Positions 1 to 5,323 of a stretch of DNA of 7,379 nt are shown here, in pieces. Source of the DNA: Desulfobacteraceae bacterium (lineage in GTDB: Bacteria > Desulfobacterota > DSM-4660 > Desulfatiglandales > B25-G16); contig JAUWZC010000109.1 of the NCBI GenBank assembly GCA_030615565.1, forward strand, positions 1 to 7,379. The letters run 5' to 3'. Every line of letters starts with the position of its first letter. The stretch's first letter is position 1. A program made the translations under genes and the position numbers. The notes below the pieces were generated by a model. The model saw only the letters and a program-made list of their open reading frames with translations, made no database searches and was not told the DNA's origin.

Positions 1-37
1 TGTTATTAATATTATATATATCGCCATATTTAATTAG

Positions 38-160
38 ACTATTAATGACGAAGTCAAAACTGTTTTGGCAAGAATGATGGGAGATAAATGGGAAACACTT
101 GCATTATACGGTCTAATCAAACAGACCAAAAAAATCGCTGATATATGGGGATTCGCATAA
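38..160 (+). pseudogene. Possible C-terminal fragment of an unrecognised gene
   Basis: This frame is open from just after a TAG at 35-37 to the TAA at 158-160. It reads as a plausible hydrophilic protein end containing ARMMGDKWETLALYGLIKQ and finishing IADIWGFA. No ribosome binding site precedes the ATG codons at 74 and 77, and the frame upstream of 35 is AT-rich and interrupted. It may be the decayed tail of a gene lying left of the window, or a chance open frame. I do not recognise a family. It would be the only plus-strand gene here. Confidence 0.2.
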
Positions 161-188
161 AAAGGCAGGGCCGCTCCTGACCCTGTCT
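159..188 (-). terminator. Rho-independent terminator of the small-protein operon
   Basis: On the minus strand AGACAGGG (188-181) pairs with CCCTGCCT (170-163). This gives an 8-bp stem with one G-U pair and a 10-nt loop, followed directly by a run of five T. It lies about 60 nt past the last stop codon of the leftward operon, where a terminator is expected. On the plus strand the hairpin lacks a T run, so it works best for minus-strand transcripts. Confidence 0.75.
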
Positions 189-248
189 TAGATACTCGAT
201 AATTGTATGGGGGATATTACGCTAAAGGTTATTTGTTCTCTCTATCGA

Positions 249-431
249 TTATAGAGAAATACTGGCCCACTTGCTCACCCTCATCCACTCCATTCTCCGT
301 TCGGCTTGTCCTCTTCGCTCTTCCCAACTCCTTCTCTCAACCCCTCCGTTTAAGAAGTAATCAAGATAATACAATCTGCGCCTATCTTCTCCAAAGCGCC
401 GATCAATACTGAAGCGCCTCATCTCTAACAC
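249..431 (-). CDS. Small basic protein with arginine-pair hexad repeats
   Basis: This is a 60-residue protein of unknown function. Arginine pairs fall at residues 5-6, 11-12 and 17-18, and again at 33-34, 39-40 and 45-46. That makes two blocks with an exact six-residue period, most pairs being preceded by Asp or Glu. The blocks flank an aromatic, uncharged linker (LYYLDYFLNGG), and the C-terminus is rich in Trp and Ser. No signal peptide or membrane helix is visible. The start is GTG, with an AGGAG sequence 8 nt upstream; an in-frame ATG at 422 is the alternative. It overlaps the preceding 40-residue ORF by 7 nt, which suggests translational coupling, and it is the last gene before the terminator at 159-188. 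I recall similar small ERR/DRR-rich proteins in sulfate-reducing Desulfobacterota, none with a known role. Binding to RNA, DNA or an acidic partner is only a guess. Confidence 0.7.
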   Translation of the reverse strand: MLEMRRFSIDRRFGEDRRRLYYLDYFLNGGVERRSWEERRGQAERRMEWMRVSKWASISL

Positions 432-547
432 ATTCCATTCTCCTCGGTTAACTTGCTGGAAAATGACTCTGCCGTAAATATCTTATTGTTGAGTTTGATT
501 AGCTCTTCCTGAACTCCCTGCTGAATCCTACCAATCTGATTAGACAA
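425..547 (-). CDS. 40-residue peptide, third gene of the small-protein operon
   Basis: This short frame lies between the 84-residue gene and the arginine-pair gene. It would start at TTG (547-545), just after an in-frame TGA, and encode a polar, helix-prone peptide beginning MSNQIGRIQQGVQEELIKL and ending SKLTEENGMC. Its stop overlaps the GTG of the next gene by 7 nt, which is why I think it is translated: a ribosome ending here would be placed on the next start, and the AGGAG for that start lies inside its last codons. Against it are the rare TTG start and only a weak GAAG-like sequence upstream. It has no recognised domain. It could instead be an untranslated spacer, or a frameshifted tail of the preceding gene. 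Confidence 0.4.
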   Translation of the reverse strand: MSNQIGRIQQGVQEELIKLNNKIFTAESFSSKLTEENGMC

Positions 548-573
548 GTACTGTCTTCAAAATTGGTCTCAAA

Positions 574-828
574 CTAGCAGATTGGTTTATCTTCCAAACT
601 TTCCAAGCCCTCGGCTTCAAAACATGCTATGGCCAACTCCAGAGTGTGATTATCCAGTTCAAAACCATCCCAGCCCAAAAAATGCAGTTGTTTGTTTACT
701 TGCAAAAGGTTCATGTGAGGATTGACTAAAATGGTACTTGCCAAGTCCCTGATAAAGCCATGAATTATACCTTGCTCTATCCCCTTTTTTTCCAATCGCT
801 TTATTAAAATTCTTATAAGCTCTTTCAC
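574..828 (-). CDS. Uncharacterised 84-residue protein, second gene of the operon
   Basis: The product is a soluble, mostly helical protein without recognised catalytic motifs. A basic N-terminal helix (residues 1-20, MKELIRILIKRLEKKGIEQG) is followed by a segment around HGFIRDLASTI and NPHMNLLQVNKQLHFLGWDG (residues 23-55), then an acidic C-terminal helix containing ELAIACFEAEGLESLED. The start is GTG at 828, with GGAG 6 nt upstream; that GGAG lies in the last codons of the preceding gene, whose stop ends only 3 nt away, so the two are in one operon. I recall similar proteins in Desulfobacterota with no assigned function, some with a slightly longer C-terminus. Past the TAG the frame stays open for 24 more codons (to 499), so the C-terminus may have been shortened by a nonsense change. 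Confidence 0.75.
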   Translation of the reverse strand: MKELIRILIKRLEKKGIEQGIIHGFIRDLASTILVNPHMNLLQVNKQLHFLGWDGFELDNHTLELAIACFEAEGLESLEDKPIC

Positions 829-831
829 TTT

Positions 832-1200
832 CTACTCCGGTCTCATGGATGATAAGGAGGAAATAGTTGTACCAGAGATAGCTATCAGCGGTATGGTGGA
901 GATGATAAGGTCGAAAAGCATAGGTTTTTCTGGTGTTAATTGGGAAGCATTCTCTCCTGTGAATACAAGTTCTAATGATTTGCCTTTCAGGACGTCAAGA
1001 TGATTATGGAATACGTTCAATCCGAAAGGATGTATATTTCCCAGGCAACTTGTATGTATGAAGACTTTTAAAGTTCGATTAGAATACCTTTTTAGAATCT
1101 CTAGAAGTTCGTGGGCAGAAATCCCATCGAAATCGCCCATTAATTTCAGGTGCAGGTTTTCACTGTTTCTGTGAACAGAGATCCAAAAATTTGTTGCCAT
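832..1200 (-). CDS. STAS-like (anti-sigma-factor-antagonist-like) small protein
   Basis: This 122-residue protein opens the operon. Its N-terminal 85 residues follow the layout of a STAS domain: a strand ending LHLKLMGDFDG (residues 16-26), a helix (SAHELLEILKRY), a strand (LKVFIHTS, 44-51), then a turn and helix around HPFGLNVFHNHL, and a strand (LELVFTG). In classical antagonists such as SpoIIAA the third segment carries a phosphorylated Ser in a DSSG-type motif; here that position reads HPFG, so regulation by phosphorylation is not expected. The ATG has GAGGG 6 nt upstream. A partner-binding or scaffold role is inferred from fold resemblance only. The C-terminal 30 residues (ISTIPLIAISG and onward) are hydrophobic then Ser-rich and match nothing I know. 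Confidence 0.75.
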   Translation of the reverse strand: MATNFWISVHRNSENLHLKLMGDFDGISAHELLEILKRYSNRTLKVFIHTSCLGNIHPFGLNVFHNHLDVLKGKSLELVFTGENASQLTPEKPMLFDLIISTIPLIAISGTTISSLSSMRPE

Positions 1201-1223
1201 AATGATCCCTCTTCGAAGTTTAA

Positions 1224-1253
1224 TATATATCTAGTTATGCAAAAATCATGCAA
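1224..1253 (-). promoter_or_regulatory. Candidate sigma-70 promoter of the small-protein operon
   Basis: On the minus strand TTGCAT (1253-1248) and TATATA (1229-1224) are separated by 18 nt, about 25 nt upstream of the STAS-like gene's start. The region is AT-rich, so chance matches are likely. The position immediately before the first gene of the operon is the main support. Confidence 0.4.
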
Positions 1254-1255
1254 AA
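1237..1255. repeat. Two direct 8-bp repeats spaced one helical turn apart
   Basis: ATGCAAAA occurs at 1237-1244 and 1248-1255 (TTTTGCAT on the minus strand). The copies are offset by 11 bp, so both face the same side of the helix. The upstream copy covers the proposed -35 element of the operon promoter, as expected of an operator with two half-sites. No regulator can be named. Confidence 0.4.
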
Positions 1256-1538
1256 TTAAGCACTTGAAAGATTGCTTTAGATTTCAAATAGTTAAGTTAA
1301 TCTTATAGACTGTATATCGAAAAAATGGCAAGAAAACACTCATTTATGGGAAATAAAATTCCATTTCTATGCTAAAAGTTTACACATTTCTTAGTGGTGG
1401 GAATGGGAGAAATGCGAAATTAAAACTCACATGCGTTGATAAAAAGAAAGGAAGCCGGGAAAAAAGAGATGTTAACATAAATAAGCTAAGAAGTTCCCTG
1501 CACCATTTTACAATATGTTGTGGTTTCTGGCAGCGCTT
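1256..1538. other. AT-rich intergenic region without a supported gene
   Basis: This stretch separates the small-protein operon from the pRiA4b-like gene's terminator. A 61-codon plus-strand frame (1369-1554) has no ribosome binding site, no recognisable family and a composition like non-coding DNA, so I do not call it. I see no RNA gene or clear repeat. Confidence 0.5.
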
Positions 1539-1566
1539 AAAAAGTTTAGACTAGCTTGCCAAACTT
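1539..1566 (-). terminator. Probable intrinsic terminator of the pRiA4b-like gene
   Basis: On the minus strand AAGTTTGG (1566-1559) pairs with CTAAACTT (1549-1542) around a 9-nt loop, with one G-U pair. The run of five T (1543-1539) begins in the last bases of the stem. The stem is AT-rich and so fairly weak. It lies about 50 nt past the stop codon at 1615. Confidence 0.5.
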
Positions 1567-1614
1567 GAAAGCCACTATCTGGTTTATTTTATTACAGTAT
1601 TCGTAAGGTATTCA

Positions 1615-2280
1615 TCACCCACAATACCCGCATACTCCAACTCGCGGAGAATTAACAACAGGGAGCATCATTTCTTCATCACATTCATGATCTTCTGCAC
1701 AATCATCACAAAGCCATCCTACTCCCTCATAGATGCATTGGGTACAGACTTGTGTTGCCATTTTTCCACATTTATCACATCTGATTTCAGGTGCATCATT
1801 CCTGGATAGTATTTTAATTGACATGTCTTTTATGTTCGTCTCGAATCCTGATATAACCTTCAACCCTAGCTCAGTTGTCGATCCGAAATCATATTCATGG
1901 TGAAATACGATACCAGGTTCTAAGATGTCGCCTATTTTCTTATTCATACCTATCTCATCATACTCCTCCATTGGCGATACCGAATATCGCATACCATTAA
2001 TTTCAAATGCACTTAAGTGCCCACAACACTCTAGCCAGATGTCACGTAAAAACTGATCTAGTGTTTGAAGTTTTGTGTTGGCAGGAACTGCAAGATGCAT
2101 CCAATAATCTGGTTCGTAATATCCCATTACCACAATATGGAAAAATTTCCTTTTTCGATTTTGCTTATCTTCAGAACCAATATTTTTCAGGATGCATGAG
2201 TTCAAGTGCTTTGTCATCCCAGCTTTGCTAAATGATGACTTACAAAGTTCACAAGTTCCTCTTGATTGATATTTTGCCAT
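1615..2280 (-). CDS. pRiA4b ORF-3-like protein with N- and C-terminal zinc modules
   Basis: This 221-residue protein has three parts. Residues 10-29 form a C2HC zinc-finger-like motif (C10, C13, H25, C29). The middle, roughly 45-160, matches the plasmid pRiA4b ORF-3-like domain (PRiA4_ORF3, also annotated as IS1096 passenger TnpR-like): the YWMHLAVPANTKLQTLDQFL segment, then GDILEPGIVFHHEYDFGST. Residues 168-220 carry paired cysteines (C168/C171, C179/C182, C191/C194, H198/C200, C217/C220), enough for at least two zinc sites. The ATG has AAGGAG 9 nt upstream and a near-consensus promoter at 2340-2368. The domain's biochemical role is unknown; it occurs on plasmids and mobile elements, but no transposase is visible here. 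The zinc modules suggest nucleic-acid or protein binding. Family assignment is fairly sure, function is not. Confidence 0.85.
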   Translation of the reverse strand: MAKYQSRGTCELCKSSFSKAGMTKHLNSCILKNIGSEDKQNRKRKFFHIVVMGYYEPDYWMHLAVPANTKLQTLDQFLRDIWLECCGHLSAFEINGMRYSVSPMEEYDEIGMNKKIGDILEPGIVFHHEYDFGSTTELGLKVISGFETNIKDMSIKILSRNDAPEIRCDKCGKMATQVCTQCIYEGVGWLCDDCAEDHECDEEMMLPVVNSPRVGVCGYCG

Positions 2281-2339
2281 TTATTTTTTCTCCTTGTTGG
2301 CTGAAGTTAATTTATAAGGGTTTGGTTTTTTAGGGCGGG

Positions 2340-2368
2340 AGTATAGGGAAACTACGGTTTTGTGTCAA
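2340..2368 (-). promoter_or_regulatory. Near-consensus sigma-70 promoter for the pRiA4b-like gene
   Basis: On the minus strand TTGACA (2368-2363) and TATACT (2345-2340) are separated by exactly 17 nt. The -35 is perfect and the -10 matches 5 of 6. Transcription would begin near 2333, leaving a leader of about 50 nt before the ATG at 2280. It lies just past the stop of the upstream methyltransferase gene, so the pRiA4b-like gene is probably its own transcription unit. Confidence 0.8.
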
Positions 2369-2396
2369 TGAAGAATCTAAGGCAATAGGTAGTGCT

Positions 2397-3146
2397 TTAT
2401 TTACAGGAACTCAAATACATACAAATTGCGCCGCAAGCTGCAACATTCAGCGATTCTGCCTGTTGTCGGATAATGGGGATTTTTAATAGGTGATTAGAGA
2501 CATTAAGTATCGATTCCGAAAGGCCGGATGCTTCATTCCCCAACGCAAGCAGGAGTTTACTTTGACAGCAAAGAATTGATGGATCTTCCACACCATTAAG
2601 ATCTGCTGATATCAAGGAATATCCACTTTTTTTCAGTGCCTCTACAACCTCAAGATAGTGGGTGGTTTTTCTTATCCAAACAGATAATACTGTACCTGCA
2701 GTGGATTGAATGCATTTCTGGGATAGGGGATCGGCGCATTTTTTTGAAAGAATAACACCGGAAAAATTAAAGGCTACAGCAGTGCGTATCAGAGTACCAA
2801 CATTTCCTGGGTCCTGAATATCTTCGAGCAATAAAATTTTCGTTCCTATATTTTCCGGCAGATGGTCGGAGAATATATTCAGGGGTAGACGGACAACAGC
2901 AATAGTTCCCTGGGGAGTCTTTGTTTGGCAGATTGAGCGGAACTGGCTATCAGTAACAAACCGAATAGAATAATTACGGTAAACAGGAGGTGGTTCTTCT
3001 ATCGTTATAATTTCAATTATTTCGTCTGGATGGCTTGCAATGATCTGGTTGATGGCCCTGTCCCCTTCGGCAAGAAATGCTCCGGCTTCAAGGCGACCTT
3101 TTTTTGTGGCAAGTTTTTTATACCATTTCAAGGGCTTTAATGGCAT
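2397..3146 (-). CDS. TrmH/SpoU-family RNA 2'-O-methyltransferase
   Basis: This 249-residue protein is predicted to transfer a methyl group from S-adenosylmethionine to a ribose 2'-OH in rRNA or tRNA. All three signature motifs of the SPOUT/SpoU class are present: motif 1 LLLEDIQDPGNVGTLIRTA (residues 105-123, with N115 and R121), motif 2 LALGNEASGLS (200-210, with N204 and E205), and motif 3 IPIIRQQAESLNVAACGA (223-240, with S232 and N234). Together these form the knotted SAM site. The N-terminal 90 residues, including FLAEGDRAINQI, resemble the L30e-like substrate-binding domain of RlmB and TsnR-like enzymes. Length is normal for the family. The ATG follows AGGGA about 10 nt upstream. The exact target nucleotide cannot be read from sequence. 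It lies 71 nt downstream of the GNAT gene and may share its transcript. Confidence 0.92.
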   Translation of the reverse strand: MPLKPLKWYKKLATKKGRLEAGAFLAEGDRAINQIIASHPDEIIEIITIEEPPPVYRNYSIRFVTDSQFRSICQTKTPQGTIAVVRLPLNIFSDHLPENIGTKILLLEDIQDPGNVGTLIRTAVAFNFSGVILSKKCADPLSQKCIQSTAGTVLSVWIRKTTHYLEVVEALKKSGYSLISADLNGVEDPSILCCQSKLLLALGNEASGLSESILNVSNHLLKIPIIRQQAESLNVAACGAICMYLSSCK

Positions 3147-3217
3147 AGTTTTTCCATCCCTATCTCGAAATATTTGATATTTAACCTGTCCAGACCTTAC
3201 ACTTACTTATCTCATTG

Positions 3218-3697
3218 TTAGGCAGCGATGTTCAGATCCATGATGTGCAGGGCCATAACGACCACCTGCTGTCCCCGATATTCAGTACGCTCAACTACGG
3301 ACCAGCCAAGGCTGGCATAGAACCCTTCTCTATCTGGAGCAAATAAGTACAATGTTTCCACGCTTAATTTTACAGCTTCCTCGAGAACACGTTGTATAAG
3401 AGCGGTACCGATCCCACGGCTTCGGTGTTCTGGTGTGACATATACGCTCGCAAGCCAGGGAGAAAGATCCATTCGGGTATCCATATCGTGAGCTACAAGA
3501 CTAGCAGAGCCTAAAAGAATCCCTCTGGACAGGGAGATGAAAGTCGTGGGAATTTGCTTTCTACCCAGGTGTGTCTGAAGGAAGGCAATGCGTTTTTCGA
3601 CAGAGTCACCAGGGTTGAAATAACCCCATTCCTCATGATGCCAGCGTGCAATTATTGGTATAAGCGCTGGGTTGTCTGCCAAATATTCGATTCGCAT
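3218..3697 (-). CDS. GNAT-family N-acetyltransferase
   Basis: This 159-residue protein has the GNAT fold. The acetyl-CoA-binding motif A is clear: strand LASVYVTP followed by EHRSRGIGTALIQRVLEEA (R92, R94, G95, G97). Motif B follows as ETLYLFAPDREGFYASLGWS, with the Tyr-Xaa-Xaa-Leu-Gly-Trp turn typical of small-molecule acetyltransferases. The N-terminal part (ARWHHEEWGYFNPGD) is the variable acceptor-binding half, so the substrate is unknown. The ATG at 3697 has no clear Shine-Dalgarno sequence and no promoter is evident. Its stop lies inside GCCTAACAA, a sequence also seen at the ends of integron cassettes, though no full attC follows. It sits directly downstream of a truncated hydrolase gene, which hints at recent rearrangement. 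Confidence 0.9.
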   Translation of the reverse strand: MRIEYLADNPALIPIIARWHHEEWGYFNPGDSVEKRIAFLQTHLGRKQIPTTFISLSRGILLGSASLVAHDMDTRMDLSPWLASVYVTPEHRSRGIGTALIQRVLEEAVKLSVETLYLFAPDREGFYASLGWSVVERTEYRGQQVVVMALHIMDLNIAA

Positions 3698-3749
3698 AAC
3701 GTATATTGATGTCTACTGCCTACCTATTTATTCTCTTTTTAATCTTTAA

Positions 3750-3914
3750 TCATTTTTCATCGACTGCCACTTGAAGAGGATGAGTAAGTAATCTATATCG
3801 TATATAACCCAATGCTAATCCCGGATCGATTAATATTTTCTGATTTTCAGTTTGAACAAAACAGCAAAGGCTTCGTACTCCTAAAGATCCTGCCCCCAAA
3901 ATTTCAATTTTCAT
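3750..3914 (-). pseudogene. Truncated MBL-fold hydrolase, N-terminal remnant (UPF0282-like)
   Basis: A 54-codon frame starts at ATG 3914 and ends at TGA 3752-3750. It reads MKIEILGAGSLGVRSLCCFV, then QTENQKILIDPGLALGYIRY, then RLLTHPLQVAVDEK. This closely resembles the N-terminus of the UPF0282-type metallo-beta-lactamase-fold proteins, where SLGVRS and ILIDPG(V/L)AL are hallmarks and the whole protein is around 280-330 residues. The metal-binding HxHxDH motif, expected shortly downstream, is missing. Past the TGA the same frame continues (LKIKKRINR) until a TAG, and then the GNAT gene begins. The gene has therefore lost about four fifths of its length. It cannot be an active hydrolase. The rest of 3698-4036 shows no other gene. 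Confidence 0.7.
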
Positions 3915-4036
3915 TACCCTTGCTGCCCTAATTGCTTTGTGCTTTACAAGACGTTTTTCTCAACGCGAAACGGGTTCAGGTTATAAAACCCTCTAGCTCA
4001 GTGTGTTAAGGAGAATTGTGACTAAAACTTATGACA

Positions 4037-4540
4037 CTAGTTTTTTATAAATTGATCTTTTAGATTTTTTGGAACGCTGTTGGCCGGACAATGGAAATAT
4101 ATGCATCGATTACATTCATACCTTTTCAGGGTAAATCCAAAGACAGTCCAAGAAAGAAGGTAAATAATCAACAAGAGTGGTTGGGAAAATAACCAGTAAA
4201 TAGGAAATAAGATTATGATTAAAAAGCCTAAAATCATCATAAACTTATCCAAAATTGTTAAAGGAAATGGTCTGGCCTTAAAATATTTTGGAACCCCCCA
4301 AATAAAAAGGCATTTTGTGGTATACCCGTTTTGACAATAATGCGGGCAATGGGAGCAAAAAAACCTATATTCCACAATTAAAAATATAGCTAAAAATACA
4401 AGTATATATACCACAGCCCAAATAATCGATGATTTGAAAATAGCTATAAAAGCAATAATAAAAGGTATTGCAGCAAATAGATTCCAGTAAATAAAATCCA
4501 AAAACTTATACCTTGTTTTTAATTGGTTTTTAATATCCAT
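4037..4540 (-). CDS. Four-helix membrane protein with two cysteine clusters
   Basis: This 167-residue protein has four hydrophobic segments (about 16-35, 39-57, 98-118 and 121-137). Each helical hairpin is followed by a cysteine cluster: C62, C65, C69 and C77 after helix 2 (FCSHCPHYCQNGYTTKC), and C143, C146 and C151 after helix 4 (YECNRCIYFHCPANSVP). With two hairpins, both clusters lie on the same side of the membrane as the N-terminus, probably the cytoplasm, and could jointly bind a metal or Fe-S centre. I recall similar unnamed proteins with CPHY and CPxN motifs in anaerobic bacteria and archaea. The ATG has a perfect AAAGGAGGT site, formed by the last codons and stop of the upstream PGPGW-type gene, which ends 2 nt before it. 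The two are therefore co-transcribed and probably translationally coupled. Function unknown. Confidence 0.8.
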   Translation of the reverse strand: MDIKNQLKTRYKFLDFIYWNLFAAIPFIIAFIAIFKSSIIWAVVYILVFLAIFLIVEYRFFCSHCPHYCQNGYTTKCLFIWGVPKYFKARPFPLTILDKFMMILGFLIIILFPIYWLFSQPLLLIIYLLSWTVFGFTLKRYECNRCIYFHCPANSVPKNLKDQFIKN

Positions 4541-4542
4541 TG

Positions 4543-4992
4543 TTACCTCCTTTTATCTCCTCCCTCAATTAGACTTAATTCGGGTACCTGCAATTCTGGC
4601 CGGTCTGTCTTCGCCCGTATCCAGTTGATAGCACGTAACACAGTTGGTTGCTGAACCATGCGCCGCTCCATTTTATGTTTGCCTGGAAAATTTAGCATCA
4701 TTATACCAATCAGAATAGTGATGAACCCTTGACCTGGCAAGAACAACATTGCAAGACCAGCTATGATAAAAATGAGACCAAGAAGATTTTTGAGAACCAA
4801 TCCTAGAATGCGAATGAATGAATACTGTCTATGGGAGCGATCTGGTTTTTGCTTTTCACGCATAAAATAATCTGCTGGGATGCGAACAATTAGGATGGGG
4901 ATTATGATCAAGGTTCCCACAAATGTAGCCATTGATAATGTCCCAATCCACCAGAAGGCGATCTCATGAATGCGAACCCACTCAAGTATCAT
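4543..4992 (-). CDS. PGPGW-type small inner-membrane protein
   Basis: This 149-residue protein has hydrophobic segments at about 11-35, 62-85 and 90-101. The loop between the last two carries PGQG (residues 86-89) in the context AGLAMLFLPGQGFITILIG, the feature of the PGPGW putative transmembrane family. It is followed by a basic, soluble tail (LNFPGKHKMERRM, then INWIRAKTDRPEL). I take the ATG at 4992, which has GGA 6 nt upstream; a TTG at 5007 would add five residues. The family has no proven function. It is the first gene of a two-gene operon with the cysteine-cluster membrane protein downstream, and a promoter lies 55 nt upstream. I infer that the two may act together in the membrane. Confidence 0.8.
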   Translation of the reverse strand: MILEWVRIHEIAFWWIGTLSMATFVGTLIIIPILIVRIPADYFMREKQKPDRSHRQYSFIRILGLVLKNLLGLIFIIAGLAMLFLPGQGFITILIGIMMLNFPGKHKMERRMVQQPTVLRAINWIRAKTDRPELQVPELSLIEGGDKRR

Positions 4993-5046
4993 AGTGTATC
5001 CGGTCAAACAGGTAGTGTACGGTTTAATCCTAATTTACTAGATATC

Positions 5047-5078
5047 TATATAAGCCGAGATCTTAACATTTGTGTCAA
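5047..5078 (-). promoter_or_regulatory. Probable promoter of the two-gene membrane operon
   Basis: On the minus strand a perfect TTGACA (5078-5073) precedes a TATATA (5052-5047). The spacing is 20 nt, longer than ideal; a weaker CTTATA at 18 nt is the alternative -10. The site lies about 55 nt upstream of the PGPGW-type gene's ATG, with nothing else to drive. Confidence 0.5.
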
Positions 5079-5132
5079 GTTTTTTAATGCCATTAAGGTA
5101 CAGAGGATAATTGGGATCGTAGAACGGTTGCT

Positions 5133-5207
5133 GTTGCGCAGCGACTCGACTGTCTTCGACCCTGAGCTCCATTCGGCCCTGAGCAGCTCGAGGCCGAAGG
5201 GCGCAAC
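5133..5207. repeat. 75-bp palindromic element, probably a dispersed repeat
   Basis: The element is bounded by GTTGCGC (5133-5139) and GCGCAAC (5201-5207). Inside is a second inverted repeat, TTCGGCC (5172-5178) with GGCCGAA (5192-5198), and a direct repeat, TTCGACCCTGAGC (5155-5167) and TTCGGCCCTGAGC (5172-5184), offset by 17 bp. Its GC-rich composition contrasts with the AT-rich flanks. It resembles the small TTCGAC...CTGAGC palindromic repeats scattered between genes in many bacterial genomes. It has no coding content. Confidence 0.6.
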
Positions 5208-5274
5208 CCTAGAACATTAGACGAAACCAAAATTGCCTCGCCTTAAGCAATGTGATATTTACTTTGTCAACTCG

Positions 5275-5296
5275 CCGGTTTGAGGCCGGTTTGAGG
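5275..5296. repeat. Tandem duplication of an 11-bp unit
   Basis: CCGGTTTGAGG is present twice head to tail (5275-5285, 5286-5296) and is followed by CGG, the start of a third copy. It lies just downstream of the lipid kinase stop. Together with the palindromic element it makes up most of the recognisable content of the 5093-5323 gap, which holds no gene I can support. Confidence 0.6.
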
Positions 5297-5323
5297 CGGA
5301 GCTTCACTACTTTTAAAAACGGC

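Noticed and set aside
203..412. 69-codon plus-strand frame opposite the arginine-pair protein
   Set aside because: The minus-strand gene has a good ribosome binding site, operon context and regular repeats; this frame has no such support.
1369..1554. 61-codon plus-strand open frame in the gap
   Set aside because: It has no ribosome binding site, no recognisable motif, and it overlaps the terminator of the convergent minus-strand gene.
3168..3182. AT-rich inverted repeat between the GNAT and TrmH-family genes
   Set aside because: The stem AAATAT/ATATTT is six A-T pairs only, without a T run, and is expected by chance in this composition.
3988..4036. tRNA-like stretch containing TAGCTCAGTG
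   Set aside because: Only the D-loop-like sequence is present. There is no matching acceptor stem, anticodon stem or T-arm GGTTCGAATCC-type sequence.
4966..5220. 84-codon plus-strand frame upstream of the membrane operon
   Set aside because: It overlaps the start of the PGPGW-type gene, its promoter and the palindromic element, and its protein reads as translated repeat sequence.
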